From the NCBI GenBank assembly GCA_934481515.1, contig CAKSPO010000024.1, forward strand, positions 1 through 31,006: a DNA stretch of 31,006 nt, read 5' to 3'. Below are positions 1 to 6,724 of the stretch, one piece after another. The notes under the pieces are model-generated. The model saw only the letters and a list, made by a program, of their open reading frames with translations, was not told the origin of the DNA and ran no database searches. The DNA is from an uncultured Eubacteriales bacterium (lineage in GTDB: Bacteria; Bacillota; Clostridia; Oscillospirales; CAG-272). The first letter of the stretch is position 1. Every line of letters begins with the position of its first letter. The position numbers and the translations under genes are program-made.

Positions 1-29
1 GTGAAAAAACTCAAAATGAGTTTTTTCAC
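1..29. terminator. AT-rich palindromic hairpin at window edge
   Basis: Positions 1-13 and 17-29 are a perfect 13-bp inverted repeat with a 3-base AAA loop. The T-rich arm can serve as a U-tract, so it may act as a terminator in either direction, most simply for the minus-strand RraA-like gene that ends at 87. The window edge hides what follows. Confidence 0.5.
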
Positions 30-86
30 ACCCCCTTCTTTTCGGATGCGTATGTTTTTGTGCCAAGGGCAAAACGCTGGCTTTTC

Positions 87-995
87 TCAAAGGGCGCTTT
101 GCGTGTCGTTCGGATCCCCGTTGATGGCGAGATCATATTCCACCGACCAGTCCATGCCGCGGTAGGCAGCGGCGCGGTCGTCCTTTTCGATGAAATCCAT
201 CAAAAGGTCCAGCATTTCTTTGGTCCATGTATTTTTGTCGATCTGCGCGGTGGTGAACTTGTTCTGGGCGATCATTTCAAAGCCGAACAAATCCTTGACC
301 TGCGTCTTTGCCGCACCGCCGACAACCTCCTCCACGAGATGGCTCGGAATGAAGAGCACTCCGCCGCCGGCACCGAATACAACGTCTCCCGGAAGGCAGA
401 TGGCGTTTCCGATTCTGGTTGCGGTGTTGTAGCCGATCATGATGAAGTCCCGGATGGGGGTGGGGTCAATGCCGCGGTAGTAGACCTGCGTATGCTCGAC
501 CTTTTTCATCTGCTCGGTGTCGCGGATACCGCCCCAGATTACCGCACCGCCGTTTTCATTCTTTGTCCGGTTCTTGAGCGCGGTGGTCAGGTTTCCGCCG
601 AGAAAGGTTCCTTTGTAGATTTTGTCGTACATATCAATCACGGGAACGTCTCCCTCGCAAAGGTTGTCGATGACCCATTGATTATAGGTTCCGGTTCTGT
701 TTTCGCTTCTGCCGATGTCCTTGACAACGCCGTCAAGATCCGGACGGTAGGGGCAGTAGGTTGCCGTGACCGCTCTGCCGATGAGCTTCCGCCCGTCGTC
801 ATGGAGTGTGTGGAAACGTCCTTCAAACTGGCTTTCGTAGCCTTTGACGAAGATCGGCTTCCAGACCTCCTCCAGCGTCAGATTTTTCAGTGCCTTGAGG
901 TACTGCTCTGCCACCTTCGGTCTGCCGTCCGGGAAGCGTTCGCCTTTCCAGAGCGGGGTCAGTGCAATGATTTCTTCTTTGTCGTTGAAATGCAT
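87..995 (-). CDS. RraA family (HMG/CHA aldolase-like) protein
   Basis: Predicted 302-residue protein of the RraA fold. Family members include 4-hydroxy-4-methyl-2-oxoglutarate aldolases and related keto-acid lyases/decarboxylases, as well as the RNase E inhibitor RraA. The family signature is seen around residues 149-159 (GGAVIWGGIRD), with a glycine-rich stretch upstream (FLGGNLTTAL). The start at 995 is chosen because AAGGAG lies 9 bases upstream and the protein begins MHFNDKEE; an upstream in-frame ATG at 1208 has no ribosome binding site and would add 71 residues of unlikely sequence running through the promoter region. At about 300 residues it is longer than classical RraA (about 160-220), with extra sequence at both ends. 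It is divergent from an AraC regulator, which hints at induced sugar-acid or aromatic keto-acid breakdown; the substrate cannot be read from the sequence. Confidence 0.85.
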   Translation of the reverse strand: MHFNDKEEIIALTPLWKGERFPDGRPKVAEQYLKALKNLTLEEVWKPIFVKGYESQFEGRFHTLHDDGRKLIGRAVTATYCPYRPDLDGVVKDIGRSENRTGTYNQWVIDNLCEGDVPVIDMYDKIYKGTFLGGNLTTALKNRTKNENGGAVIWGGIRDTEQMKKVEHTQVYYRGIDPTPIRDFIMIGYNTATRIGNAICLPGDVVFGAGGGVLFIPSHLVEEVVGGAAKTQVKDLFGFEMIAQNKFTTAQIDKNTWTKEMLDLLMDFIEKDDRAAAYRGMDWSVEYDLAINGDPNDTQSAL

Positions 996-1124
996 GTTCA
1001 ATTTCTCCTTGCTTTTTATTTTTTGTGGTCGCCGTTGCCCGGTTGCGGAATATCCTTTGCCTTTGGAGTCCGGAAGGAAATCCACTTTTCCGTACAACGG
1101 AATTTTGCTTTTTTCTTGTGATAC

Positions 1125-1153
1125 TTGATTTTTTACAGAAAATCCATTATAAT
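1125..1153 (+). promoter_or_regulatory. Sigma-A promoter for araC-type gene, in divergent intergenic region
   Basis: A TTGATT -35 box (1125-1130), a 17-base spacer and a perfect TATAAT -10 box (1148-1153) face the AraC gene, leaving a 5' leader of about 80 bases. The octamer ATTATAAT here is self-complementary, so the minus-strand RraA-like gene may use an overlapping -10. I could not define that second promoter well. Confidence 0.65.
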
Positions 1154-1238
1154 AACTATAGCATGAAATGCGGCAAAAATCGTTCACAATTCTATGCGGA
1201 ATGTCCACTATTTTATGATTTTTTGAAAGAGGAGTCTT

Positions 1239-2117
1239 ATGAAATACGGGGAACAGGTTTTATGTGACGGGGGCGGGAAGCCGGTGCTCCGGTCATTTTT
1301 TTCCGCGGTTCCGGGCGGGAGGCGGGAATACCGGGAGCACCATCATTCCGAATGTGAGCTTTCCACGGTTCTTTCCGGGGAAGGAATCTATCTGGTGAGC
1401 GGGCGGGAATATGCCTTCCGTCCGGGAGATGTCTTTCTGTTCGGGGGAGACGAGTTTCATTGCCTGACCGATATCCGGGGAGAACTGACTCTTTTGAATC
1501 TCCGGTTTGATTTGCGCTTCCTTTGGGCAGATGCAGACTCTTTTCCGATTCTACGGCTTTTCTTTGCGCGGAATGCGACCTTTGAAAACAGGATTACACA
1601 GAATCCGCACACGAAACGCATTCATGACGGGATTCTTTCTCTGCACAGGGAGCTTTCCGAGCGGCGGGACGGATATCCGCTGATGGCGAAATGCCTGCTC
1701 TGCTCCATGCTTCTGACCATTGCGCGGGAGTACGGATATATTGACCCTGAGGCGGATTATGCGGGGCTGCGGAACACGGTCCGACCGATGCGGGCGGCAA
1801 TGGAATACATTGACGGGAATCTGGATCGGGCGCTTTCCCTGCGGGAGATTGCCTCCTATGCGACAATGTCGCCGACCTACTTTTCCGCGGTGTTCCGCAA
1901 AATGAATGCAATCTCGCCATGGGAATACATTACTATCAAGCGGGTGGAGCGGGCGATCGAGCTTTTGCGCACGACCGACCTGACAAAGCTGGACATTGCC
2001 CAGCGGTGCGGTTTTTCCTCCTCCTCGAATTTTTATAAAGCATTTGCCAGGGTGACCGGAAAAACGCCGTCGCAATTTTGCGGAGCGCGGCAGGCGCGGG
2101 AGGAGACGAACGGTTAG
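1239..2117 (+). CDS. AraC family transcriptional regulator with N-terminal cupin
   Basis: Predicted 292-residue regulator. The N-terminal part (about residues 25-95) has the small-barrel cupin sensor pattern (HHHSECELSTVLSGEG, then FRPGDVFLFGGDEFH). The C-terminal 100 residues carry the tandem helix-turn-helix DNA-binding domain of AraC/XylS: LSLREIASYATMSPTYFSAVFRK is helix-turn-helix 1, and LDIAQRCGFSSSSNFYKAF followed by TGKTPSQF is helix-turn-helix 2. The start at 1239 has AGAGGAG 5-6 bases upstream. It is transcribed away from the RraA-like gene, the usual arrangement for a regulator and its target, so it probably responds to a sugar or sugar-acid ligand and controls that gene. The ligand is unknown. 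Confidence 0.92.
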   Translation: MKYGEQVLCDGGGKPVLRSFFSAVPGGRREYREHHHSECELSTVLSGEGIYLVSGREYAFRPGDVFLFGGDEFHCLTDIRGELTLLNLRFDLRFLWADADSFPILRLFFARNATFENRITQNPHTKRIHDGILSLHRELSERRDGYPLMAKCLLCSMLLTIAREYGYIDPEADYAGLRNTVRPMRAAMEYIDGNLDRALSLREIASYATMSPTYFSAVFRKMNAISPWEYITIKRVERAIELLRTTDLTKLDIAQRCGFSSSSNFYKAFARVTGKTPSQFCGARQAREETNG

Positions 2118-2333
2118 AATCCGGCGCAAAAGGTCACCAACCCCGCTTTTGTAAAATTTATTTGCTTCTTTGTTTTGAAAAAAGCTACTTTTGGCGCATT
2201 CATGCGCTCCCGATATCGGACAACGCTGTATGGCATCGAACAGCCACTGAATCATAAAAGCAAGGCAAAAACAAGCAGAAAACGAGAGCGTAAGGTGGCG
2301 TGCTCTTAAGGATCGTTTTAGAATTTCAAATAC
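2118..2333. other. Intergenic stretch, no gene seen
   Basis: This lies between the converging AraC and zinc-ribbon genes. It holds only short imperfect inverted repeats (for example CAAAAG...CTTTTG near 2128-2151 and AGAGC...GCTCT near 2287-2308) that could help terminate araC transcription. No ORF with a ribosome binding site was found. Confidence 0.4.
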
Positions 2334-2365
2334 TAAAAAAGCGAGCTGAACAAAATCGGCTCGCT
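2334..2365 (-). terminator. Intrinsic terminator of zinc-ribbon gene
   Basis: On the minus strand the arms AGCGAGC (2359-2365) and GCTCGCT (2340-2346) form a 7-bp stem with a 12-base loop, followed directly by six T residues (2339-2334). It lies 47 bases after the stop codon. Confidence 0.8.
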
Positions 2366-2412
2366 AATTTTATACCACACCGATATTTCGGTCTACGGCA
2401 TGGGGATATGTA

Positions 2413-2721
2413 TTAGAAAAGCATTCCACCAATTAGAGAACCAACAATAGCGGCATAAACAATGGATAATACAATATCTACACAGAAACCAATAAGTGCG
2501 CCTTTGCCTGCGGATTTGGCTTTTAATGGTGCAGTATCTTGATGAATTAAATAAAGAATAAGACCAACCAATGGAATAAAAAATCCCAAAACCGCAAATC
2601 CGGGATTAGGTGCATCATTCGAGGCTTCAACAGATGTTTTTCTGTTTTCAATCGCGCATCCACAATGAACACACACTACAGCGTCATCATTGACTTCTTT
2701 TCCGCATTTTGAACAGAACAT
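2413..2721 (-). CDS. Small zinc-ribbon membrane protein
   Basis: Predicted 102-residue protein. Residues 1-21 form a zinc ribbon (MFCSKCGKEV...VCVHCGC) with Cys3, Cys6, Cys17 and Cys20 as the four ligands. A short polar linker follows, then two hydrophobic segments at about residues 38-58 and 74-98, so it is probably an inner-membrane protein with a cytoplasmic N-terminal zinc finger. Similar 'zinc-ribbon plus two TM' proteins are common in Firmicutes and have no firm function. The start at 2721 has GGAGG 5-6 bases upstream; an in-frame ATG 30 bases further up would lie in the terminator U-tract. The notable point is its leader: promoter, long structured RNA and intrinsic terminator all precede the ribosome binding site, so expression is probably controlled by read-through. 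Confidence 0.85.
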   Translation of the reverse strand: MFCSKCGKEVNDDAVVCVHCGCAIENRKTSVEASNDAPNPGFAVLGFFIPLVGLILYLIHQDTAPLKAKSAGKGALIGFCVDIVLSIVYAAIVGSLIGGMLF

Positions 2722-2730
2722 ATTTACCTC

Positions 2731-2766
2731 CAAAAATAAAAAGTGCGGCAACCAAAGTCACCGCAC
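2731..2766 (-). terminator. Intrinsic terminator between structured leader and ribosome binding site
   Basis: On the minus strand GTGCGG (2766-2761) pairs with CCGCAC (2748-2743). The stem can extend inward by four more pairs (two of them G-U) to a UUUG loop. A TTTTTATTTTT tract (2742-2732) follows and runs directly into GGAGG. This is the position of a riboswitch or attenuator expression platform, or else the 3' end of a stand-alone small RNA. Confidence 0.8.
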
Positions 2767-2790
2767 CGAAAAACGCCGACTCCAATTGTC

Positions 2791-2944
2791 GCCAAACAAT
2801 CTCTTCATAGCATAGGTTCTCTATACAATCAAGCAGGAGCAGCGTTTTTACCAAAACGAGTTTGCTTAATTGTATAGCGAAAAAAGCTATAGTTATCCCA
2901 TAACGAAAAAAGACCTATAACTATGAATATTAAGATTGTTTGGC
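2791..2944 (-). ncRNA. Structured leader RNA or ncRNA of unrecognised class
   Basis: Seen directly: nested perfect inverted repeats. The outer helix is 2933-2944 with 2791-2802 (12 bp). It is followed by 2921-2927 with 2804-2810 (7 bp) and 2913-2918 with 2812-2817 (6 bp). An arm at 2869-2877 with 2821-2829 (9 bp) continues with 2863-2867/2831-2835 (5 bp) and an apical hairpin 2853-2858/2843-2848 closing a 4-base loop. A second small hairpin (2900-2904/2892-2896) sits in the large one-sided bulge, between two copies of CTTTTTTCG. The 5' end coincides with the expected transcription start of the promoter at 2951-2978. Inference: this is a cis-regulatory RNA for the zinc-ribbon gene or a small RNA of about 210 nt. 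It lacks the TPP, cobalamin, SAM, T-box, c-di-GMP-I or tmRNA signatures I know. Confidence 0.6.
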
Positions 2945-2950
2945 ATACTT

Positions 2951-2978
2951 ATTATATCACATTTTTGCAGTTTGTAAA
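2951..2978 (-). promoter_or_regulatory. Sigma-A promoter of the structured leader/zinc-ribbon unit
   Basis: On the minus strand TTTACA (2978-2973, five of six consensus bases), a 16-base spacer and a perfect TATAAT (2956-2951). The expected start of transcription falls at about 2944, the first base of the outer helix of the structured element. Confidence 0.75.
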
Positions 2979-3293
2979 TACAATTAGTAGAATTTTATCA
3001 AATTACCTTCCGGGAGGTTTTTATTTTGTTCACCAATGACTTGTCAATTTTCCTGACAAGCACTGCATTTGTGTCCTCAAATACAAAAATACGGCATACC
3101 TCTTTCGGAATGTACCGTATTTTTGACAACTGTCCTTTAGCGAGATGCCATAACAAGCGTTGTTTTTTAAGAAATACCGTGTAATCCGCTACCGGTGCAT
3201 TCGCACGCTACCGTTTCCGCTTCACCGAAAACCTTATCCGTAACTCGTCTACAGCCTGCAAATTTTGTATCGTCTACCAAAACGTTGACCGTG

Positions 3294-3330
3294 CAATTGC
3301 ACCATCGGAATTGTGCCGGATTGCCTTATC
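3294..3330. repeat. Short interspersed repeat, copy 1
   Basis: The 14-base core CACCATCGGAATTG (3300-3313) is identical to 23862-23875. The flanks are similar too: CAATT before the core, and GC with a GG and CCTTA after it. The second copy lies at the 3' end of a lipoprotein gene. The core can fold through CAATTG/GAATTG-type arms. Confidence 0.5.
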
Positions 3331-3335
3331 AACCG

Positions 3336-3377
3336 GAACAGCCGGAACAGACATTTCCTCGTCTGTTCCGGCTGTTC
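3336..3377. repeat. 17-bp perfect inverted repeat (hairpin)
   Basis: Positions 3336-3352 and 3361-3377 are exact reverse complements with an 8-base loop. Each arm contains a repeated GGAACAG unit. No T-tract follows on either side, so it is not a standard terminator. Confidence 0.75.
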
Positions 3378-3380
3378 GGC

Positions 3381-3397
3381 GGAGGAAGGATTCCTCC
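3381..3397. repeat. 7-bp inverted repeat next to the larger hairpin
   Basis: GGAGGAA (3381-3387) and TTCCTCC (3391-3397) are separated by 3 bases, immediately after the 17-bp hairpin at 3336-3377. Confidence 0.5.
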
Positions 3398-3501
3398 TGA
3401 AATACGGATTTTATTTGAAAGACAGGAATTTTGCACTCTCCGGGAGCCGCTTTGTGATTCCGCAGGTGGCTCGGAAGGGAAAGCATTTTTTCAGGCCGGG
3501 G

Positions 3502-4071
3502 TTATTTTTCTTTATCCTGCTTTTTTTCGTTCCAGCGGTCATAGAAATGCAGGGTTTTCCGGTAATCCTCTTCCCATGTCCCAAGTCCGCCGGAGGCGAT
3601 TTTCCGCTTTCCAATGGTCTCCAGTTTGATGCGCTGCCACTCGGTGGTGACGTAGAGATCCGCCTCCTTGATGAAGGCTTCCCGGCTGCTCAGAAGCCGG
3701 TCGGTGGCAGGGTGTCTGGACAGTAGAACCGCGACCAGATTCTGCTTCAGTTCGTCTGCTTTGTCCAGAAGCCGGATGTCACAGGGATAGGAACGAAAGT
3801 ACATGGAGCGCAGTCTGCTGCAGGCATCTACCACTTCTTTGACGGCATCTCTTTTTTCTTCCTCCGAGGAAAGGAGACGGATCAGATCCGGGTCGCTGTA
3901 CTTTGTAAGCGTCGCGGCAATTTTCTGTGTTTCGCTGCGGCGTTCAAACCGGTGCTGTGTCACCATTTTGATGCTGTTGCTTTTCCTTTGAATCATGGAA
4001 TTGAAAATCAAGCCGGAGATTCCGAGGACGAGCGTGACGCAGACCGTGGCAATGGAGATGATTTGTTCCAT
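3502..4071 (-). CDS. Hypothetical protein with N-terminal membrane anchor
   Basis: Predicted 189-residue protein that I do not recognise by name. Residues 6-28 are one hydrophobic segment (IISIATVCVTLVLGISGLIF). The rest is charged and predicted to be helical (for example KYSDPDLIRLLSSEEEKRDAVKEV), so it is probably a single-pass membrane protein with a cytoplasmic helical domain. The C-terminus is strongly basic and acidic (NEKKQDKEK). GGAG lies 11 bases before the start. It is 78 bases downstream of the yitT-like gene on the same strand and may share its transcript. No catalytic motif is visible. The middle resembles helical domains of other unnamed clostridial proteins, but this is an impression only. 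Confidence 0.75.
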   Translation of the reverse strand: MEQIISIATVCVTLVLGISGLIFNSMIQRKSNSIKMVTQHRFERRSETQKIAATLTKYSDPDLIRLLSSEEEKRDAVKEVVDACSRLRSMYFRSYPCDIRLLDKADELKQNLVAVLLSRHPATDRLLSSREAFIKEADLYVTTEWQRIKLETIGKRKIASGGLGTWEEDYRKTLHFYDRWNEKKQDKEK

Positions 4072-4149
4072 GCTGTATATTGCTCCTTTTCAGGTGTCAT
4101 TTTTTGATTCGGTCGATTCGGATTTCTTTTTCCGGAAGCTTTTGCGGGA

Positions 4150-5031
4150 TCAGCGAATCCGCTTGAAGTTCCCGAAGGTTTCGTTGACAGTGGAAACATA
4201 GGCGAAGGTGCCGTCATATTTCCGTACGATTGCCTTGAAATCGACGACTTGCCGCGGATTTACCACGCAGACCAGAAGCGACTCCTGCCGATGGGAGTAG
4301 GCGCCCTCCGCCGAAAGGATGGTGCAGGAGTGCTTCAGCTTTTCCATCAGCTCGGCGGCAAGCTCCTCCGGGTGCGTGGTGATGACCTCGAACTTTGCGG
4401 CGGAGCGTCCGCCCTTGAGAATGGTATCGCCGGTGTGACTGCAGATAAAGCAGTAGATGATGCAGAGAATAACCGGCTGGTAGTCCATGCCGTAAACGAA
4501 GAAGGAGGAAAGCGCGACCGCCGTGTTAATGGTGAAAATGACCCAGACGAGGTCATATTCCGGTCGCTTATGATTGACCATTGCCGCAACAATATCGGTG
4601 CCGCCGGTACAACCGCCTGCCCGCAGCGACAGACTGTACAAAAGACCTGCGAAGAAGCCGCCGGCGACCGAGGCGAGAATTTTTTCGCCGCAGTCTTCTG
4701 CCTTATAAATGATCGGGGAAAGGTCGATCTTCTGCAAAAGCAGAATCGAAACGGAAAAGACCACAACAAAGGTCAGGCTCCGGAGGGAAAACTTTCGGTT
4801 CAGAATGATTGCCGCAACGATCAGCATCGGAATGTTGATCAGAAGCGACAGATATCCGACGCTGAAATTGAACAGATACTGTATCATTGTTGCAATTCCG
4901 TTGACGCCGGACGGCGCAAAGTCGTTGTAGTGGATAAAGATTTCGTAGTTCAGTGCATAGAGAAAGGCATAGACAGCCAAAGAAAGATGCTGGACGCCGG
5001 GGGAGGCGATCAGTTTCCGAAATCGGTTCAT
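4150..5031 (-). CDS. YitT family membrane protein
   Basis: Predicted 293-residue protein of the YitT family (N-terminal multi-helix membrane domain, C-terminal DUF2179 domain). Five or six hydrophobic segments occupy about residues 15-205. The family motif GGCTGGTDIVAAMVNHK is seen around residues 140-156, and the C-terminal 80 residues form the soluble domain ending KYDGTFAYVSTVNETFG. The length fits the family (about 280-290). The start at 5031 has GGAGG 10 bases upstream; an in-frame ATG 63 bases earlier would add a hydrophilic tail and has no such site. The transport substrate of YitT proteins is not established. Confidence 0.92.
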   Translation of the reverse strand: MNRFRKLIASPGVQHLSLAVYAFLYALNYEIFIHYNDFAPSGVNGIATMIQYLFNFSVGYLSLLINIPMLIVAAIILNRKFSLRSLTFVVVFSVSILLLQKIDLSPIIYKAEDCGEKILASVAGGFFAGLLYSLSLRAGGCTGGTDIVAAMVNHKRPEYDLVWVIFTINTAVALSSFFVYGMDYQPVILCIIYCFICSHTGDTILKGGRSAAKFEVITTHPEELAAELMEKLKHSCTILSAEGAYSHRQESLLVCVVNPRQVVDFKAIVRKYDGTFAYVSTVNETFGNFKRIR

Positions 5032-5265
5032 ATTTGAGAATCCTCCGTCGGAGCGATTGGCTCCGTTGTCTTTTTCCGCGGGGACAAGCCGCAACTTGTT
5101 TTTTTATTTATCTTGTCTGGCAATTGCTTTCTTTATCAGTTTTTTTTGCGTTTTTGCTTTTGTATAGTGCTCTTTTGCGGGAACTTTTTTGACCGGGAAC
5201 GCTTTTTCATGCTCCGGCATACGATGGAACAGAAATCGGTTTCTGTTTTTGCGGAGGGGAGCACC

Positions 5266-5910
5266 ATGGGGACAACACCGGATTTTTATTCTTTGTTCCG
5301 TCAGGTTCTGGACGCGCCGTATACACAGCTACGGCAGGAAACGGCGTCCTATTCTTTCCGGCTGAGCCGGGGAACGCTGGAACTCTTTTTTGAATGGAGC
5401 AACGGCGCGGTGGACTGGAAAAACAATCTGGACTTTCCGGCGCGTCCCTACCGCGACATGGCAGACCGCTGGTATGCACACCGGGGCTTTCTGCGGGTGT
5501 GGAAGGTTCTGGAGCCGGTACTGTCGCCGTGGATTCTGCATCCGGAGGTCCGGAGCATCCGGATTGCCGGGTATTCGCACGGTGCCGCGCTGGCACTGCT
5601 TTGCCACGAATACTGCATGTTCTACCGGCAGGAGCTGGCGGAATCGGAGTCCGTCACGGGGGTCGGGTTCGGTTGTCCCCGCGTGCTGTGGGGAACGGTT
5701 TCGCCGCGCGTGGCGGAGCGGTTCCGGAATTTTACCGTCATCCGGAACTGCCGGGATCTGGTGACGCATCTGCCGCCGGTTCTGCTGGGGTACCATCATG
5801 TCGGAACCCTGCTGCAGATCGGTTCGGGAGCGCCTCTGTCGCGGGTGGACTGTCATCGGCCGGAAAATTACCTTGCTGCTTTGCGCGTGTGGCAGGAGAC
5901 GCGCAGATGA
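5266..5910 (+). CDS. Class 3 lipase-like alpha/beta-hydrolase
   Basis: Predicted 214-residue protein. The lipase elbow GYSHGAAL gives the nucleophile Ser within G-x-S-x-G. The class-3 strand motif VGFGCPRV follows, then NCRDLVTHLPP with the likely catalytic Asp. The closing motif DCHRPENYLAAL supplies a His in the place where class 3 lipases have theirs. No signal peptide is seen with this start, so it is predicted to be cytoplasmic. The start at 5266 is chosen because GGAGGGG lies 6-8 bases upstream; longer in-frame starts at 5113 and 5224 lack ribosome binding sites and run through low-complexity T-rich DNA. It lies alone, divergent from yitT and convergent with the next minus-strand gene. 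The natural substrate is unknown. Confidence 0.85.
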   Translation: MGTTPDFYSLFRQVLDAPYTQLRQETASYSFRLSRGTLELFFEWSNGAVDWKNNLDFPARPYRDMADRWYAHRGFLRVWKVLEPVLSPWILHPEVRSIRIAGYSHGAALALLCHEYCMFYRQELAESESVTGVGFGCPRVLWGTVSPRVAERFRNFTVIRNCRDLVTHLPPVLLGYHHVGTLLQIGSGAPLSRVDCHRPENYLAALRVWQETRR

Positions 5911-5947
5911 GTTTCTTTTGTGTCAGGACGGGTGCGGTGCTTTCGGG

Positions 5948-6724
5948 TCAGCGGAAATTTCTGCGGAACGCCATAGCTCTGCCGATCGGCTCCGCGGGTG
6001 CAAGGACGCCGAGCGCCGCAAGCACCCGAACCGCCGAATAAGCGTCTACGCCGAGAATTTTTGTCGCGCGGGAAAAGTCCCGGACGGTAAACGGATCCGG
6101 AAGCGTTTCGGGAAGAAAGCGCAGAAAATCCTGCGGGGAATCGTAACTCTGATCTTCCAGAAGCGCCAACGGGATTCTTTCGTACCGTACCGAGCCGCGC
6201 CTTCGCTGCCTTTTGTTTCCCGTATCCGGAAGGCGGAACTCCTCTGCCTCCAGCAACAGCAGGCGGAAGCGCAGACGCGGATTTCCGAGATCCGGAAGAA
6301 GCGGGTAGAGCAGGGGGAGCAGATCCTCCGGACGCTCGTGCTTCGGGGATTTCCGGCGGTCGTAAATCTCAAAGGTTTCCGGGCGGATTCTGGAGACCCA
6401 TTTGTTGACCGCAATCGGATGTACCACGGTCACATTGCAGTCCGTATCGGAAAGGTAATAGGAAATCTTTCTCTTCATGGGGGAAAAGTCGCCGGTCTGG
6501 ATCTCCCAGATGTCCTTCCCGATGCGCACGTCGGACAGGTACCGGGTTCCGCTCAGTCCGACCTCATGAAAATCCGTATCGGGGCAGATATATTTTTTCA
6601 GTACGGCATGCATCCGCTTTTCCGCAAGCGTGCCGAAGCCATATTTTCCGTCGGTACGCCCCTCCAGCATTGCATCGGTACAAAGCCGACGGAAGCGCGC
6701 CTGTTGCAGTTCTGCCCCGGTCAT
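5948..6724 (-). CDS. Conserved hypothetical, PD-(D/E)XK-like nuclease fold candidate
   Basis: Predicted 258-residue protein. It resembles a conserved clostridial family that I know only as hypothetical: GTLAEKRMHAVLKKY near the N-terminus, then SDVRIGKDIWEIQTGDF, then VTVVHPIAVNKWV. The early Glu, then Asp, then the E-I-Q pair match the order of a PD-(D/E)XK nuclease core (E...D...ExQ/K). This is inference, because the usual Lys is Gln here. The C-terminal part (FTVRDFSRATKILGVDAYSAVRVLAALGVL) looks like a winged helix. The start at 6724 has GGAGG 7 bases upstream and overlaps the stop of a 32-codon ORF by ATGA. It follows pcrA on the same strand. Confidence 0.72.
   Translation of the reverse strand: MTGAELQQARFRRLCTDAMLEGRTDGKYGFGTLAEKRMHAVLKKYICPDTDFHEVGLSGTRYLSDVRIGKDIWEIQTGDFSPMKRKISYYLSDTDCNVTVVHPIAVNKWVSRIRPETFEIYDRRKSPKHERPEDLLPLLYPLLPDLGNPRLRFRLLLLEAEEFRLPDTGNKRQRRRGSVRYERIPLALLEDQSYDSPQDFLRFLPETLPDPFTVRDFSRATKILGVDAYSAVRVLAALGVLAPAEPIGRAMAFRRNFR

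Larger units (their letters stand above)
2979..3501. other. AT-rich, palindrome-rich intergenic region
   Basis: More than 500 bases without a convincing gene. It contains a 7-bp inverted repeat CTTGTCA...TGACAAG (3040-3060). A long terminator-like hairpin has 10-bp arms AAAAATACGG/CCGTATTTTT (3085-3094 and 3115-3124) that could work in both directions. Two further hairpins and a short repeat shared with 23855-23887 are listed separately. A TTG-start ORF at 3026-3184 has a good ribosome binding site, but I do not trust it. Confidence 0.45.

Noticed and set aside
996..1208. N-terminally extended RraA-like protein starting at 1208
   Set aside because: The extension would cover the promoter region, lacks a ribosome binding site and has no family similarity.
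2118..2255. Remnant coding sequence on the minus strand next to araC
   Set aside because: The translated sequence looked vaguely familiar as a recurring intergenic repeat, but no domain, start signal or second copy is present here.
2743..2944. 6S RNA
   Set aside because: A rod-like fold with a large bulge is reminiscent, but the 154-nt core is short, its bulge is U-rich and one-sided, and a coding gene follows the terminator directly.
2743..2944. tracrRNA of a CRISPR system
   Set aside because: The GAGTC/terminator-like 3' end looked suggestive, but there is no repeat array, cas gene or anti-repeat in the window.
2791..2944. MITE-type transposable element
   Set aside because: The terminal inverted repeats would fit, but no target-site duplication is seen at the ends, and the promoter and terminator are placed as for an RNA gene. 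It cannot be fully excluded without a genome search.
2743..2944. Type III toxin-antitoxin RNA (ToxI-like)
   Set aside because: The order RNA-terminator-gene fits, but the downstream protein is a zinc-ribbon membrane protein rather than a ToxN-like endoribonuclease, and there are no tandem pseudoknot repeats.
3026..3184. 52-codon TTG-start ORF with GGGAGG 8 bases upstream
   Set aside because: It runs through a terminator-like hairpin, has a rare start codon and no recognisable family; the ribosome binding site alone is not enough.
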